From Phaeoceros laevis (Eukaryota; Anthocerotophyta; Anthocerotopsida; Notothyladales), in the NCBI GenBank assembly GCA_049999765.1, contig JBNGIQ010003034.1, forward strand, positions 1 through 33,068: DNA of 33,068 nt, read 5' to 3'. The notes under the pieces are model-generated. The model was given only the letters and a program-made list of their open reading frames with translations, had not been told where the DNA came from and did no database searches. The translations under genes and the position numbers were made by a program. This document shows positions 20,103 through 30,927 of the stretch, in pieces; the first letter of the stretch is position 1; each line of letters begins with the position of its first letter.

Positions 20103-22458
20103 ATGCCTTTGAGCTCAGGTGCGTTGGGCGCGATGAAGCAGTGGGGTAGCAACGTCCAGGGCTTGGCTGCGGTTACCAAGACACGAAGCTTGCTCTCTTG
20201 CGTGGGCCTCTCCACCTCTCTATTTGGTGCTGGCGGCGGCGGCAGCTGCTGGAGAGCAGGCGACTCTGCCTGCCACCCGCTATGGACGGGTGCCTGCAAG
20301 CCAGGCTTTCCCGAGGTCTGCAGCGAGGACATCAGCAGGCAAAATGTATCGCTGTCGGAGACAGCGTCCTGTTCTTCGAGCTCGGATCAATGTTCGAGGT
20401 TGTCGTTCTCCAGGCATGTCTCTGGCTCGGTGCTGTTCAGAAGGCACTCCGCGGTGCAGGCTGCTGGATATTGGCAGGAGGCCACGAGTCTGCTGGGAAG
20501 GAGGTTGCACTGTCGGGCCTCGGCTGTAGCAGCTGAGGCAGCGTCCGGGCCTGGCAGGGGGAAGGGTGCGAAGCATGGCGAGGGTGCCAGGGTTGCTTGC
20601 CCTGGCTGCGGGATTTACATGCAGGATAAGGATCCCAAGGCGCCTGGATTTTTCAAGCGCCCCGCTGCCCTGGACAAGAGACAGGAGGATGAGGAAGATG
20701 GGAGGCTGGCTGGTGCCGGAGAAATTGAGCTTGAAGAGGACGGGTTGGATGGGGAGGAGGAGGAGGAAGGCAATGAGGAGCAGGTTAGGGGAACGGCGAA
20801 TGTGAAGTTCGAAGGGGGTATCAACTGGCAGGGCCTAGAGGATTGGTCCAAGCAGGATAAGGCGCAGAGGGAGATGGACGCCAGAATCAAGAAGCCCTTC
20901 ACAGTGTCGGACCCGGAATTTGGCGGCGGCTGGAATGAAGTTGTGAGCACATCGCAGGCCGCCAAGGAGGCCTGGAGCAAAGTCATGGGCAAGCAGGATG
21001 AAGAGGGGCCTGAGAAGCTTGTGGTTTGTGCTAGGTGTCATTCGCTTCGGCACTATGCCCAGGTGAAGGATGAGGATGCAGAGAATCTGCTTCCTGACTT
21101 CGACTTTGATAGGTTGATAGGGTCCCGGTTGAAGAAAGCATATGGAAGAAGGGCGGTGGTGGTGATGGTGATTGATGCCGCAGACTTTGACGGTTCCTTT
21201 CCTCGGAAAGCTGCTACCCTGCTCGCAGAGGTGGACAGTCAAAGTGGGGAGTCGTGGAAAGATGGGATGCCAGGGAACACACCTCGCCTAGTTGTAGTTT
21301 TAAACAAGATTGATCTGTTGCCCAAGCAGGTGTCCCCAAATAGGCTAGAGCAGTGGGTAAGGCGGAGGGCGAGAGCTGGAGGTGCTCCCCGGTTGAGTGG
21401 GGTTCATTTGGTTAGTGCTTACAAGGGTTGGGGCGTAGCAGAGCTCGCCTTGCAGATAAAGGATTTGGCAGGCTCGAGAGGCGATGTTTGGGTTGTAGGG
21501 GCTCAAAATGCTGGCAAGTCGTCCCTCATCAATGCGTTCGGGAAGTTGTCTGGGGGCAAACGAGGTGTGCAGCTCACAGAAGCACCTGTCCCAGGCACTA
21601 CTATTGGGATTCTGAAACTGGAAGGCATTCTACCTGCCAAGGCTCGGCTTTTTGACACCCCGGGTCTCCTTCACCCTCACCAGCTCACCACCAGGTTGAA
21701 CAGGGAGGAGCTGAAGGTGGTTCAAGCACGAAAAGAGTTGAAACCTCGGACCTACCGTGTGAAGGTGATACCCTTTACCCTATCGTTCTATCAGCAGAAC
21801 TTTTTGTATGATGACTAAGTCTTTTGTGCGGTGGTCTGTAGGCAGGAAACTCGATCTACATAGGAGGACTGTTGCGGTTGGATGTGGTGGAAGCGTCTGC
21901 CGATAGCTTCTACGTTTCTGTTTTTGTATCAGCTTACATACCATTGCACATGGGAAAGACAGAGACTGCACCAGAACTACTGGAGAAGCATGTCGGAGAC
22001 AGATTGACGGTGCGCTACACAGCTTCTAGTCTAATACGCTTTTCGCAGGAAGCCAGGGCTGCCTTCCGGTTCTAGTTGCTGACTAAACTGGGTGTTCTTG
22101 CCTGTGTCTGCAGCCGCCAAAAAATGCCGACCGGCTGGAGGAAATTGGCCGTTGGGTCCCGCGGAAAGTCACAGTATCAGGAGATCAGTGGGACGTAAAC
22201 AGTACAGACATCGCCATGGCGGGCCTAGGGTGGTGTTCTTTTGGCATCAAAGGCACGACTGTCCTCAAAGTCTGGACTTTCGAGGGTGTTGCTATCACCA
22301 CCAGGGAAGCTTTGATTTATGACAAGGCCGTGAACTTCGAAAAGCCTGGCTTCACAGCCCCAGTAGCAGGTCCAAAGCCTGAAAAGGAGGGAAAGAAGGT
22401 GAAGGACAAGAAGCCAGACAAAAAAACTGTCGAGGACTTAGAGTTTGCAACAATGTAA
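20103..22458 (+). CDS. BPG2: BPG2-like circularly permuted GTPase, plastid ribosome assembly
   Basis: BPG2 is a chloroplast YqeH-type GTPase needed for plastid rRNA processing and greening. Exons 20103-21764, 21842-22009 and 22114-22458 give 724 residues. The Ser-rich first 140 or so residues look like a transit peptide plus a spacer. Zinc-binding CPGC (about 166-169, within CPGCGIYMQDKDPKAPGFF) and CARC (309-312, CARCHSLRHY) follow an acidic stretch. The GTPase motifs occur in permuted order: NKID (G4, 401-404), SAYK (G5, about 438), GAQNAGKSS (G1, about 466), PGTT (G2), DTPG (G3, 518). The C-terminal half keeps IGGLLRLDV, PLHMGK and VAGLGW-type blocks (here MAGLGWCSFG). Wording such as SPNRLEQWVRRRA and LKPRTYRVK favours BPG2 over its paralogue NOA1/RIF1, but from memory only. 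Confidence 0.87.
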
Positions 22459-22526
22459 TCGATTTCGACGTGTGGTGATTGCGTGCCTTCCAGAAGCTCC
22501 CAAGTTACGCCGTCCCCGTGGACATT

Positions 22527-22535
22527 AAACCCTAA
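22527..22535 (+). promoter_or_regulatory. telo-box (AAACCCTAA)
   Basis: AAACCCTAA lies in the 249-base gap between the BPG2-like stop and the reductase ATG. Such telo-boxes are common near the transcription start of plant housekeeping and translation genes. One copy can occur by chance. Confidence 0.35.
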
Positions 22536-22707
22536 ACCTTTACTAGCGCTTCAAATTAAAGCTAAAATACAGTTCAGCACTCTGCCCGGCGCTGAGTCGC
22601 TGACAGGAGCGACATGTGAGCGCAGAATTTCGGTCTGCATACAAACCACAGTCCTCGAGTATTGGTTTATGCACCTTGTTCCTCCGCAGCTCCGAGAGCT
22701 GGTCGGC

Positions 22708-23544
22708 ATGGCCGCTGCTGTAGCATCTACCTCGGCCCCGACAGCTCTCTGGGCAACCTCCTCCCCTGCCATGGCCATGGCTAGGAACTCCATCAACCTG
22801 CAGGCTTTCTCGGGATATGGCGCCGTTTCCACACCTTCCTTGTCTAAAGCGACAGTATTTCTCACCCTGCAGGCACATTCTGGCACTGGCACCAGTTTCC
22901 TGTCGGCAGCAGCTTGCCCAAGTCGCAGCAAGTGGGGAAGGAGGGCGGGAGTGGCTCGAGCGGAGGTCGGGACAAGTCCGAGTGTGATCAAGGTGGTAGG
23001 CATCGCCGGATCCTTCCGAAAGGCATCCTGGCACCAGGGCCTCCTTAGAGCAACGCAGGAGCTGATTGCAGAGTCCTTTCCTGACTTGGAGCTCGAGATT
23101 CTGGACATCAGCAAGCTACCTTTTGTGAACACGGACATCCCTAAAGATGCCCTGCCCGAGGAGGTGAAGGTGTTCAGAGCCAAGGTGCTGCAGGCCAATG
23201 GCATCCTCTTCGCATGTCCAGAGTACAACTACTCCGTCCCGGGAGTGCTGAAGAATGCCATTGACTGGGGGTCGTACCCTACGAATGTGTGGGGAGACAA
23301 GGCAGCAGGCATTGTGAGCGCCGCTGGGGGTTCTGGAGGTAGCCGAGGCCAGACCCATCTTCGGCAGATGGGAATCTACATTGACATCCACTTCCTCAAC
23401 AAGCCCGAACTGTTTGTCAAAGGGTACGAGGCTCCCCAAAAGTTCAACCAGGATGGGGACCTCGTGGATCCTGTCACCAGGGATAGGCTAAAAACTCTTA
23501 TTGATGCTCTCCGAGTGTGGACCATCAGACTGCAGAAGATCTAA
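22708..23544 (+). CDS. NQR: NADPH:quinone oxidoreductase (FMN-dependent, NQR type), putative plastid form
   Basis: NQR enzymes reduce quinones by two electrons with NAD(P)H and bound FMN, limiting semiquinone formation. Single exon of 278 residues from ATG 22708; another in-frame ATG at 22669 would add 13. The flavodoxin-like fold begins at about residue 92: VVGIAGSFRKASWHQGLL (FMN phosphate loop), CPEYNYSVPGVLKNAIDW (about 170-187, the signature of this family), then AAGIVSAAGGSGGSRGQTHLRQM. It resembles Arabidopsis NQR (At3g27890), a cytosolic protein of about 196 residues. The extra N-terminal 90 residues (MAAAVASTSAP... to GVARAEVG) are rich in Ala, Ser and Thr, poor in acids, and end in a transit-like cleavage region, so plastid import is inferred. 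Its stop is 233 bases from the convergent oxidase gene. Confidence 0.88.
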   Translation: MAAAVASTSAPTALWATSSPAMAMARNSINLQAFSGYGAVSTPSLSKATVFLTLQAHSGTGTSFLSAAACPSRSKWGRRAGVARAEVGTSPSVIKVVGIAGSFRKASWHQGLLRATQELIAESFPDLELEILDISKLPFVNTDIPKDALPEEVKVFRAKVLQANGILFACPEYNYSVPGVLKNAIDWGSYPTNVWGDKAAGIVSAAGGSGGSRGQTHLRQMGIYIDIHFLNKPELFVKGYEAPQKFNQDGDLVDPVTRDRLKTLIDALRVWTIRLQKI

Positions 23545-23777
23545 TCAGGACTGTCCGAGTCCAAGCCGTCCGGATCGGAAGCACAGCATTTTTCTCTGAG
23601 CCTGTAGGACTGGAAGGGTGTGGCATTCGGCTCAAATCATTCAGCTTCTTGTACGCCCACTTTTCGATATATTCAGATTGTTGTAAGCCCTACATTTCCT
23701 TGGCTGCAACCTGATTCAACAGCACTGGAACTGCTGGTCTTCTAATGTGCCAAGTGATTCTCTTCCAGTTTCGCAAC

Positions 23778-24896
23778 CTATAACTTGGCGCGTCCTAGCA
23801 GCTCCTCAAGGTCCCAGCGAACGTGAGATCGTTTGATGTCTCTCAAAGAGCAGCACCCGGTCAAAGCCATGACTAGCTCAAACTCATCTCGCAGCATTTC
23901 CAAAACCTTCCTAACACCTGCCTCGCCATCGACTGCTAACCCGAAAATGATCGGCCTGCCTACGAAGACACCTGTAGCCCCTAGTGCAAGTGCCTTAAAC
24001 ACGTCTGTGCCACGCCGGATTCCTCCATCCAGGAACACGGGTATCTGTCTCCCCACGGCGTCCACCACTTCTTCCAGAACAGTGATGGTGGCGGGCACAT
24101 GGTCCAGTTGCCGGGCACCGTGGTTGGACACTACCACTGCAGCTGCCCCAGCCGCAACAGCCAGCCTTGCGTCCTCTGCTGTCAGAATTCCCTTCACAAC
24201 AACTGGAAGAGAAGTGATCGAATGCAACCACTTGATGTCCTTCCAGCTGAGACTCATGTCCAGTGCCCCGACAGTATACTTTGGCAAATCCGGTGCAACT
24301 GCCTCCTGAATCTTGCTCAGACTCATCCCCTCGAAATTCTTCAAGCTCAAGTGCGCTGGAATCTGGAACTTGTTCCTGATGTCACACTCTCTGCGCCCCA
24401 CCCTGGGCACGTCCACAGTGAGCACAATTGCCTTGTACCCTTCCCGTTCCGCCCTACGCACCAGATTGACGGAAATCTCTCTGTCCTTGTAGACGTAGAG
24501 CTGGAAGAAACGCGTCCCAGGAGCTGCGGCAGCCACTTCCTCCATGCTGCTCGTGGCGTTGGACGACAAGGTCATGATGGTGCCTGCTGCTGCCACTGCT
24601 CTCGCCACCGCCACCTCCCCCTCGGGGTTCGCCATCCTGTGAAGGGCAGTGGGAGCAACCATAATTGGCATGCTAATCTCGTGCCCCAGTACAGTGGCAG
24701 ATAGATCAATGTGGCTCACGTCTACCAGAAGCCGCGGCCTGATCCTCAACCTCGAGAAAGCTGTTCGATTTTCCTTCAAGGACCATTCGTCTTCTGCTCC
24801 TGACGAGTAGAAACCGTACACCATCTCTGGCAGCTTCTGCTTTGCCAGCACCTCGTACTCGCTGACGTTCACCACATCGGTCGCCATGGAGTTCAA
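23778..24896 (-). CDS. peroxisomal (S)-2-hydroxy-acid oxidase (GLO/HAOX family), intronless
   Basis: FMN-dependent oxidase converting a 2-hydroxy acid to a 2-oxo acid and H2O2. The 372-residue product is full length. It keeps the spinach glycolate oxidase residues Tyr129 (Tyr134 here, QLYVYKD), Asp157 (162, LTVDVPR), Lys230 (235, VVVKG), His254 and Arg257 (259 and 262, [10 protein letters not shown]). It ends in AKL, a type 1 peroxisomal signal. Two substrate-pocket residues differ from classical glycolate oxidase: spinach Tyr24 is Phe29 (VYGFYSSG) and Trp108 is Asn113 (LSSNATSS). Plant HAOX-type paralogues also have Phe at the first and no Trp at the second position. Plant GLO genes are normally rich in introns; this has none, which suggests a retrocopy. 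Start could be Met1 or Met4. Substrate is uncertain: long-chain hydroxy acid or lactate are as likely as glycolate. Confidence 0.92.
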   Translation of the reverse strand: MNSMATDVVNVSEYEVLAKQKLPEMVYGFYSSGAEDEWSLKENRTAFSRLRIRPRLLVDVSHIDLSATVLGHEISMPIMVAPTALHRMANPEGEVAVARAVAAAGTIMTLSSNATSSMEEVAAAAPGTRFFQLYVYKDREISVNLVRRAEREGYKAIVLTVDVPRVGRRECDIRNKFQIPAHLSLKNFEGMSLSKIQEAVAPDLPKYTVGALDMSLSWKDIKWLHSITSLPVVVKGILTAEDARLAVAAGAAAVVVSNHGARQLDHVPATITVLEEVVDAVGRQIPVFLDGGIRRGTDVFKALALGATGVFVGRPIIFGLAVDGEAGVRKVLEMLRDEFELVMALTGCCSLRDIKRSHVRWDLEELLGRAKL

Positions 24897-25076
24897 GCAA
24901 TTGAGCCAAAGCTGCTCTCAGCAATTCCGGGTAACAACTTTGACAGCAGCAGCCCTAATCTCATTCTGCTCCACGGCGCATTGGACAGTTCCTTCTATTT
25001 ATTTGTCTCTGCATCTTGTAAAGCGTGTGTAAAATCGGCAACTGACGTGAGTACGGAGGGATGGTGGAGGGCAGAG
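24897..25076. promoter_or_regulatory. divergent promoter region, oxidase / IF-3
   Basis: Only 180 bases lie between the start codons of the oxidase (-) and IF-3 (+), so both 5' leaders and promoters must fit here or overlap the genes. An AT-rich TTCTATTTATTT near 24992 is a weak TATA candidate on the IF-3 side. No clear TATA is seen for the oxidase. Confidence 0.45.
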
Positions 25077-27044
25077 ATGAGACAGAAGGCATGTTGGCGC
25101 CTCTTGTTGCGAGCTGTGGATGCTGCCACAGAGCATGTGGCGGCATGTGGAACGAAGCAGGGGGTCCTGGGTACCGTCCTCCCTAACCAGGTCCAAGGGA
25201 AGCCCTTGCAGCTTCATGGGAGCCAAGCTTTCATCTCACTCAGAGGCTACGCGGCCCCACTGGTGAGGTTTGTCCTGCTTTCCCCAGTGAATGTTAAATC
25301 GTCAACAAACTGTGCACGGATGAGCTGTTGTTTGATCAGCGATGGCTTACACTGCCTTTGCTTCGGTAAGCTTACATTTTCTCCAAATTCATGTCTCTGT
25401 GTCAGAGCAAAGTGTCAAAGCCTTCTAAGAAGAAAAATGAGTCGAATGCAAGACTGGAGCCTGAAAAAGATGACAGGCGAATCAACAGGGCAATTGTGGC
25501 CAGGAATATACGACTTGTGGGCGAGGATGGTGAGAGAGCTAAGCATTTGCTTCTCCCGCAAGTTATTTTTCGGTGTTGTTGAAAGGCCTCATTTAAACGA
25601 AGAGCGTTGTTTTCGTGGAGCAGGTAGAAGTCATGAAGTTCTGACCAGGCAAGAGGCTTTGCTGCGCGCCAACCGAGCTGGCCTGGATCTTGTTGAGGTA
25701 TGCATGAGTCATCGTGATTGTTGGTGTATCTCCGACAAGCTGTGTTGGGAGACTTAGCAGCTAGCATTTATTTGCATGCAATCTATCCTGGTAGGCAGCC
25801 ATCTTAGGATTGTTGTTGACAGGAGAGGAAAATCTGTTATGATTCGTTCCAAAATATTGAACTGGCCAGGTGGATGGGAAGGCAGAGCCCGTTGTGTGCA
25901 AGCTTATGAACTACAAGATGGAGAAGTTCAAGGAAAAAAAACGTGAGAAAGACCTCCGCAAAAAGCAGGTTCGAGACAGCTCGTTGGTGATTCCTGCGTA
26001 ATCTGGGACATCAACAATCTCCTTGGACCTCTTCTTATAAAGTCATTGCTCAGAAGGTGCTTAGAAATCAGAGGTGTAACTTAGTTAGATGAGGAACCTT
26101 GCAACATGAAGAGAAGGTGAACAGGTGCTTTCAATGTGGAAATGGTGTACCAGGTGCATCGTTGTTTAAGCTGACGCTGTTGATGTCATGTGACAGGTGG
26201 AGAAGCGTCGACTAGACGAGGTCAAGGAGATCCGATACAGTTTCAAAACGGTCTGTTTCTTGCAGTGACGTTCGTAGGTCGCTCAGTGTTGCATAGCTTT
26301 GAGCCTTTGATTTGGCGTAATTATCTGCCAGATGAGCCCCCTTATTTCCTTGTTTTGTATGTTTGTTCTTTGTCGGTAGCATGGACTTCCCTTTCCCTTT
26401 CCTTGTTGTTAGCTGCTTGGCTTTTCATGACTAGCAGGAACAGAAGGATCTGGGAATAAAGGCGGACATGGCTACCAGAATGTTAGAGCATGGGCACAGA
26501 GTCAAGGTGAAAACTGTGCCGTGCACCATGGCTTTCAGCTTCTTATCTTAGTTGCATTTTGTGACCTTTGCAACCCCTTCTGCTGGTGCCAGGTAACAAT
26601 TCTATTGCAGGGGAAGCCTGCTGATGCTGACCCTGCTGAACAACTTCAAAAAATGATCAATCTGGTGAGCAGCATGATTATTTCGACCCTGTCCCCCTCC
26701 ACATAGTCACCTAAGGTGCTGCTTTGGAAGGAGTCTTACGAGTTGTGTTTGCTTTGTCACTTGCAAAACTACAGCTCGAGGGAATCGCAAAGATAGAGGC
26801 TGGGCCGAGGTTGGATCAGACACGCATCTGGGTGTTATTGCGACTTAAGAGTAGTAAGCAGGGAACACATGCAGCTGGACAAAGTAGAGAAGCAGGTGAA
26901 CGGGACCAAAAAGAACTGGAAAGTGACAGCGAGCTTGATAGTGATGGTGGGTCGAGGGACATCCATCTGCCTGAAGGTGGAGATCTACATGAGTATTCTG
27001 ATGAAGAGGACGACGCAGGCAACTGCACCCAGCAGCCTGCTTAG
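25077..27044 (+). CDS. organellar translation initiation factor IF-3
   Basis: IF-3 binds the small ribosomal subunit, keeps subunits apart and checks start-codon pairing. Eight exons join in phase: 25077-25262, 25406-25529, 25624-25697, 25870-25968, 26197-26250, 26438-26506, 26593-26664, 26775-27044, giving 315 residues. Residues 1-62 are a targeting peptide with an amphipathic Arg-rich start (MRQKACWRLLLRAVDAA) and RGYAAP near its end, more mitochondrial than plastid in look. The IF-3 N domain (about 85-160) has RRINRAIVARNIRLV, RANRAGLDLVEV, PVVCKLMNYKMEKFK. The C domain (about 162-251) has VKEIRYSFKT, MLEHGHRVKVTILLQGK and RIWVLLRL. A Ser-, Glu- and Asp-rich tail of about 60 residues follows, as in some plastid IF-3s. 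Organelle therefore unresolved. The stop codon lies inside a tandem duplication. Confidence 0.88.
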
Positions 27045-27319
27045 CAATTACTTTTCATTTTCTACGCTAGGACATCAAATATTGATTCCTTTTACGAGAT
27101 ACATTCTTTTCATTTGGTGATGAAGCGGTTGTAGGGCGTACTACCAAGTACTACATCCGTTCAGAAGCTGCCTGCTTAGCAATTACTTTTCATTTTTCTA
27201 AGCTGGGACATCAAATGTTTACTCTTTGTACGAGATACAATATTTCCATTTCTTTGAACTGGTTGGTGATGAAGCGGTTGTAAGGCGCACTGCCAAGCAC
27301 TACATCCGTTCAGAAGCTG
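27035..27319. repeat. tandem duplication over the IF-3 stop codon and 3' UTR
   Basis: Copy 1 (27035-27169) and copy 2 (27170-27319) both begin GCCTGCTTAGCAATTACTTT and end CATCCGTTCAGAAGCTG. Copy 2 carries small insertions, including one of about 14 bases (TTTCTTTGAACTGG). Only copy 1's TAG is used as the stop. Divergence between the copies looks moderate, so the duplication is not brand new. Confidence 0.85.
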
Positions 27320-27476
27320 GAAAGACTCAAATGGTATATACAGTTCCTGAAGCAAGGGCGATTCTCCAGGATACTTCTACTGTCCTTATTCTAAGGCCCC
27401 ATTGAATTAATCACTTCTAATTTGAAATGCAGTCACCTCTAATTGAAACATGCATTTCAAGTTCCAATGAGCCAGA

Positions 27477-30400
27477 TCAAGAGGCGGGCCCGCCAGGACA
27501 GCCTGCCAAACTTATACCAGGAAACGTCGGGCAAGTGGCAAGGTCACAATGGTCTGCAGGGCCTGAAGCAGGATATCCCCACCAGAATATTTGCTTGTTC
27601 TCGTACTGAAGAGCAAGATAAATCAACGGCCCTGCGAACGCCACGCCTGTGTCCAGCGCAGCGGAGAGCACATAGTTGTAACGCTGCCACCAGAGCTTGC
27701 GGTACTTGAACACGAAGTAGTTAAATATCATGCCCATCAGGAACCAAGACGTGTAATTCACAGGAGATGCAGGAGGCATCAGGGATGTGGCCCCAATCAG
27801 GATGGGGAAGTTAACTTTCTTTAAAAAACTCTGCGACAGCACAAGACCAACGCATGATCAGGAAATGGACTAAGGCAAATCAGCATGCACGCGTAAAGTC
27901 AGTTGTAGGCGGAGTTGTGGGAAATTTACCTCGTACTGCGGAAGTGCCTTGGCAAGCAGCCAGACTGGCACAGGTGCTAGTGCTCCGAACAGGAAGAACC
28001 AGTTCAAGTGCAGGTAGCGTCCCTTAGAACCAAACATGCGTTCAGGGCCAACTAAACCCCAGATAATGGTAGCGGAAAAGAATGTATTGGCGTTTGGGCA
28101 ACTCCAATTTGTGTTATTAGGGTTGCAAAAGTTCCCGTCCGGACCGTCGCGCGAACCGTAAAACCAGTAAGCAACTCCCAAGTTAGTCAGACCAGCAACG
28201 ACTGTCCCCACCACCTGCGTCATACACAGCCGACAAAAATCAGGACACTTCCAGCTCTTAGTTTCTTACTCGAAGTTACTAAATCTGTTACAGGAATAGA
28301 AATTCCACACACCTGCACCAAAAACATTGGTCGAGGAGGCACTTTCATGTAGTGCCCCAGCTTGAAGTCTTGCAAAAATGAGACCGCTTGGGTCATACTG
28401 ATATACCCGTAAGTCTTGAAGCACGCATTTCCTATAGGGAAGCCAGGTTTGAGGTACCCATAAATCATCTCGGTTATAATGTTCAATCCGGGTACCTGAG
28501 CAGAGCGGTGAATAAAGATCAACAAGAGGGACACAAATTTCGCCTGAATAATACTAATTCAGGTAGAAAATACAGCATAAATGACACTTGTACGTACTTG
28601 GTTCGTGGTTGCTGCAATGATACCAATGGGCAGAGTGAAAATAAAGGAAAGAAGTGATGCCATAAGAAATGCCCACCATTGTAACTGAAGTATATCCCGC
28701 CAACCCTCCAGTGTTGCTATGGACACAGCAATATTAACTACTAGCAATACCAGGAACCACCATGACGGAATATCGGGGTACTTTCTCATTAATCTTGTAT
28801 GTACGTCTGGTTTATCGTCTCCCACTGCAAAATTGCAAACATCAACTTCCAAAGCCAATAGCAGCTACACTCCTACTTCCAGGCGAAGTCAGGTATTGAC
28901 ACCATCATGCATGTGGAGCAGCCATCGTCATACAAAACAAGAGTCCCTGAAAAGGATCCGAAGATCTTACTAGAATTTCTGAAACGCTTATAGATCTCCT
29001 TTCCATGCCAAAGTGCCACATGTGATAGGGTAGCAGTTAAACTAGCAAACCCAATGCCGTATGTCACCGCAAAAAATCCAGACAACTGCGGGGGCCCATA
29101 AGCATCGTATTTCGTAGTGTCCAACTGTAGACCACTGCTTGTCACTACCTGAAACAAAGGCACGATCATGCAACTGTTAAAGAGATCATCCCTGAAGCAG
29201 CATCAGAACGATCTCAACGTGGTAGAGTGAGACGGCACTCACATCCCTGATTGGGTACGGGGAACCGTCACCCAAGTAGGTCCTAGACGATAGGATTGGG
29301 AACTTCTTAGCATCATAAATGTTCGTCCAATATACTGCCGGAATGACCACATAGGTGATGATAACGAATCCAACAAAAATGTTCACGATAGAAAACCATG
29401 GGGCCGCCAGCGGGCTCGTTAAGAAGGCGGTAATAGTGGCCCAGTCGAGCGCAATTGCACCAAGACCCAACCCTTTGAGCCCTGGAAGCTCATTCACAGA
29501 ATTTTCAGTCATGCTATGCCTATACCTACTGACGGCAAGTACCTCGGTAAATAACCAGGAACTAACCTGAACCAAGCTGGTGTGCAGTGACGGAATCTTT
29601 CCACGCCCAGCATATCCACGACAAGCTTGTTATAGTTGCGAAGAAGTACGAAGGAAGAAGGTACCATGCAAAGCTGGCAACAGTAGCTATGGCAAAGAAC
29701 TGAAGCCTAGTAAGCCCCCTTTTTGGTTCCGCTTCATGGAGAGTTCTGGTTGAGCAAGACAAACAAGGACTGGATTAGAGGAGGAAGACTTTTACTGGAC
29801 AACACTGTCCAAGTTGATACCATCATGTATAGATGTGCTTAAAGTTATCAGGTCCGCCATTTCCACCTGAACAGCGACACATTCACCAGGTTTTGTGGCC
29901 ACCACATATGAGCTGGGTACTGCAAATTCAATGTAAGGGTTAACATCTACCACACCACGTACTTGGGAACAATACTGCAGTGATCAGCGTGCCACATACC
30001 ACAAGATATTTACGAAGAAGTCCGGCCCACCCATAGCCTAGTACTTGCGTGGTAGTCACAAGCAAAAAAGCTGTGATGAACTTGATATCCTGTTGAGCAA
30101 GCATGAACCTCCAAACATGAGTCTGTTGGAGACAATATGAAGAATCGTAAGCAGACTGCACGGCACAAGACGTACCTGGCCATAGAAAGCATTCAGCTTG
30201 ATGAGCGTCACAATGTCGATAGCGTACGCGTTCCCATTCGAAAATGCGGACCCGCAATTTGCGAATATGGTGATCAGAACGTGTTCCTGCAAAAATGGCA
30301 GAAGAGGACTAAATAGCTTTTTCCAGCACAAGGCAATCGGACTCTACTCGACTGTGGGAGACTCGTAAATGACAAACTTTCCGAAGACCTCCTTCTCAAG

Positions 30401-30927
30401 GCAAACACGCCTACCTTGACATTGAACGGTCCTGGATTCAAGGAAACGGGACCAATTTTTACATTCGGCACCACTCTGGCTAAAAATCTTCCGATATACA
30501 AGGACAGAATTTGGCCGGCTAAAGCTGAGATGATGAAAGGACTAGTTCGGAACCAGAAGAACTGGTTCACAAAGGACAAGAACACGCAAATCACAATCCC
30601 AATGAACCAGGTGCGGATCGTGAGGGATTGCAAGCTGGGATCATCCTTTGTCGAGACAGTGAGGTTAACCTCCTCGATAGGAGAAAGATCGTCCTCCTCC
30701 TGCAATAGAGACCTCACCAATCGAGTTAGAGGCCACCCTGGCACAATGTTTCTTGCTTGCGCCAACACCTACCAGCAGAGCCCCAATTTTTGAAAAGAAA
30801 GGGCATAGTTTGTCCATTACTCCCAACTCACCCCGTCCAGAGGGCGCTCCAGTGCTCCATCATCGTCCACGGTCTTAGACGCCGGCGCAGCGCGTGGCGC
30901 GTCCTCCGTGTGTTCCTGCGGAGCCAT
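27477..30927 (-). CDS. OPT: oligopeptide transporter, plant OPT family
   Basis: OPT proteins are proton-coupled plasma-membrane carriers of small peptides, glutathione or metal chelates. Twelve exons on the minus strand join in phase: 30927-30832, 30699-30415, 30286-30176, 30089-30000, 29919-29867, 29745-29567, 29481-29243, 29148-28971, 28824-28598, 28495-28313, 28214-27930, 27830-27477. The product is 759 residues, normal for the family. Diagnostic motifs are NPG (SLNPGPFN, about 120-122) and KVPPR (537-541; KIPPR in most members). Other blocks are [80 protein letters not shown] and CDLATCP. Many hydrophobic segments fit the multi-span topology. The first exon ([15 protein letters not shown]) is acidic and cytosolic, as usual, and rests on splice signals alone. 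Substrate not predictable. Confidence 0.93.

Noticed and set aside
20280-20576. Minus-strand and alternate plus-strand frames across the BPG2 N-terminus
   Set aside because: They come from the GC-rich transit-peptide coding region; only one frame continues into the zinc and GTPase motifs.
22483-22668. GTG at 22483 as start of the quinone reductase
   Set aside because: Not an ATG; the telo-box and leader-like sequence lie here, and ATGs at 22669 and 22708 fit a transit peptide.
24960-25076. Extending IF-3 upstream to the TTG at 24981
   Set aside because: No in-frame ATG before 25077, and the peptide from 25077 already looks like a complete targeting sequence.
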